The position numbers were made by a program, and so were the translations under genes. A stretch of 64,000 bases of DNA from Archilochus colubris (Eukaryota; Chordata; Aves; Apodiformes; Trochilidae): assembly GCA_023079485.1 (NCBI GenBank), contig CM041085.1, positions 33,403,121 to 33,467,120 of the forward strand, read 5' to 3'. The notes beneath the pieces are model-generated. The model saw only the letters and a list, made by a program, of their open reading frames with translations, was not told the DNA's origin and did not search any database. Every line of letters starts with the position of its first letter. Positions within the stretch are counted from its first letter, which is position 1. Below are positions 62,501 through 64,000 of the stretch, piece by piece.

Positions 62501-63324
62501 AAAAATCCACCCAGGAGGTGTCACACTTAAAATAGCTGGAGAGAGACTCTAAAGGAAGAGGAAAAGATTTTTATCAGATGAATCCCATGTGAGAAATAAA
62601 GATGACATCCATGTTTATAAAGTTGCTGTCTCCCCCATTGCTCTGGTACATACTGTGTCTGCTAGGGAGGGGCAAACAGCTACCTCAGGTGTAATTTATC
62701 AGACCCCAAATGAGTGAAATCTTCTGGAAGGAAAATATTTGTCCTGCTCTACTCTGACCTATCTTTAAACCATGGGATGGATAATCTTATTTGGAATGAA
62801 ACAAGTTAAGGAAAGCACACAGGAGATCAGTGAGCAGAACTAAATAGTCTCTGGCAAGGATGCAGTGCTCTGCCCCGGGGGAACTTGGAACAGCAGGGCT
62901 CTGGTTGGAAAAGGATGTGGTCTACAGCCCTACCTTCAAAACCTTAGCAAGCAAATGCTTCATTAAGTTCCAATTACTCTTATTAGGCTTGTCACATATA
63001 CATACCCCAGTGCTGAGCCCCAGTGGTACCACAGACACCAAAAGTCTGTGAGATACAAGTTTTGTCCTCTCCTGAAACACTAGAAATTTTAAAGGCTGTA
63101 CTGTAGTTCTTGTGCCAGTATGTGATGTAGCTATCAATATATTGTGCTTCCAGTGTTATTCCTGCCTATTGGTAAAACTAATCCAGATAACTCTATTTAT
63201 GTCTCAGAGTGTGCACGCTGTATGCTTCAGCAAACAGCCAAAGAACTCCATCTCCATCATCAAACCTGGCAGCACTCCCACTTCCCAACAGCTGGTTTAA
63301 TTATCTGAGGTGAATGTCCCTTTA

Positions 63325-64000
<676 letters not shown>

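Overview
This is vertebrate, specifically avian, nuclear DNA. It is AT-rich, with long introns and several copies of the bird CR1 LINE (the 3' end reads ATTCTATGATTCTATG in element orientation). It also holds one long LTR-like repeat of a kind I associate with passerine endogenous retroviruses, so a songbird is my best guess; order-level placement is inference.

The only gene I can support is GRM1 (metabotropic glutamate receptor 1), on the minus strand. The window covers its 3' part; the 5' exons lie beyond the right edge. In transcription order (right to left) the exons are: 63326-63572 and 56347-56515 (end of the glutamate-binding Venus-flytrap domain and start of the cysteine-rich domain), 54345-54471 (cysteine-rich domain), 49194-50124 (the whole seven-helix domain plus a short tail), 32296-32380 (an 85-base cassette exon) and 20478-21312 (the long Homer/PDZ tail). 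Every junction is GT-AG, and the split codons fit across every junction. Using rat/human numbering, known landmarks fall exactly where expected (N397, K409, C432/C439, N515, C657/C746), so this stretch has no indel relative to mammals up to residue 886.

The cassette exon is the best feature. Skipping it gives the long mGlu1a tail, which starts N887 and would end at 1164 residues, against 1194 in human. Including it gives the mGlu1b tail, which starts K887 and ends after 906 residues. The choice is encoded in one split codon (AA|T or AA|G).

Layout: 1 to about 17.5 kb is intergenic DNA downstream of GRM1 with CR1 fragments at 4.5, 9.0 and 10.8 kb and no gene I can support. About 17.5-20.48 kb is the probable 3' UTR. 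From 20.48 kb to the right edge is GRM1. A decayed CR1 pol fragment (27.1-27.9 kb), an LTR-like element (57.2-58.2 kb) and a CR1 tail (61.1-61.4 kb) sit in introns. Most other open frames are short and begin at non-ATG codons, or mirror the GC-rich last exon. I found no CRISPR array, operon, tRNA or rRNA, and nothing that amounts to a new biological system.
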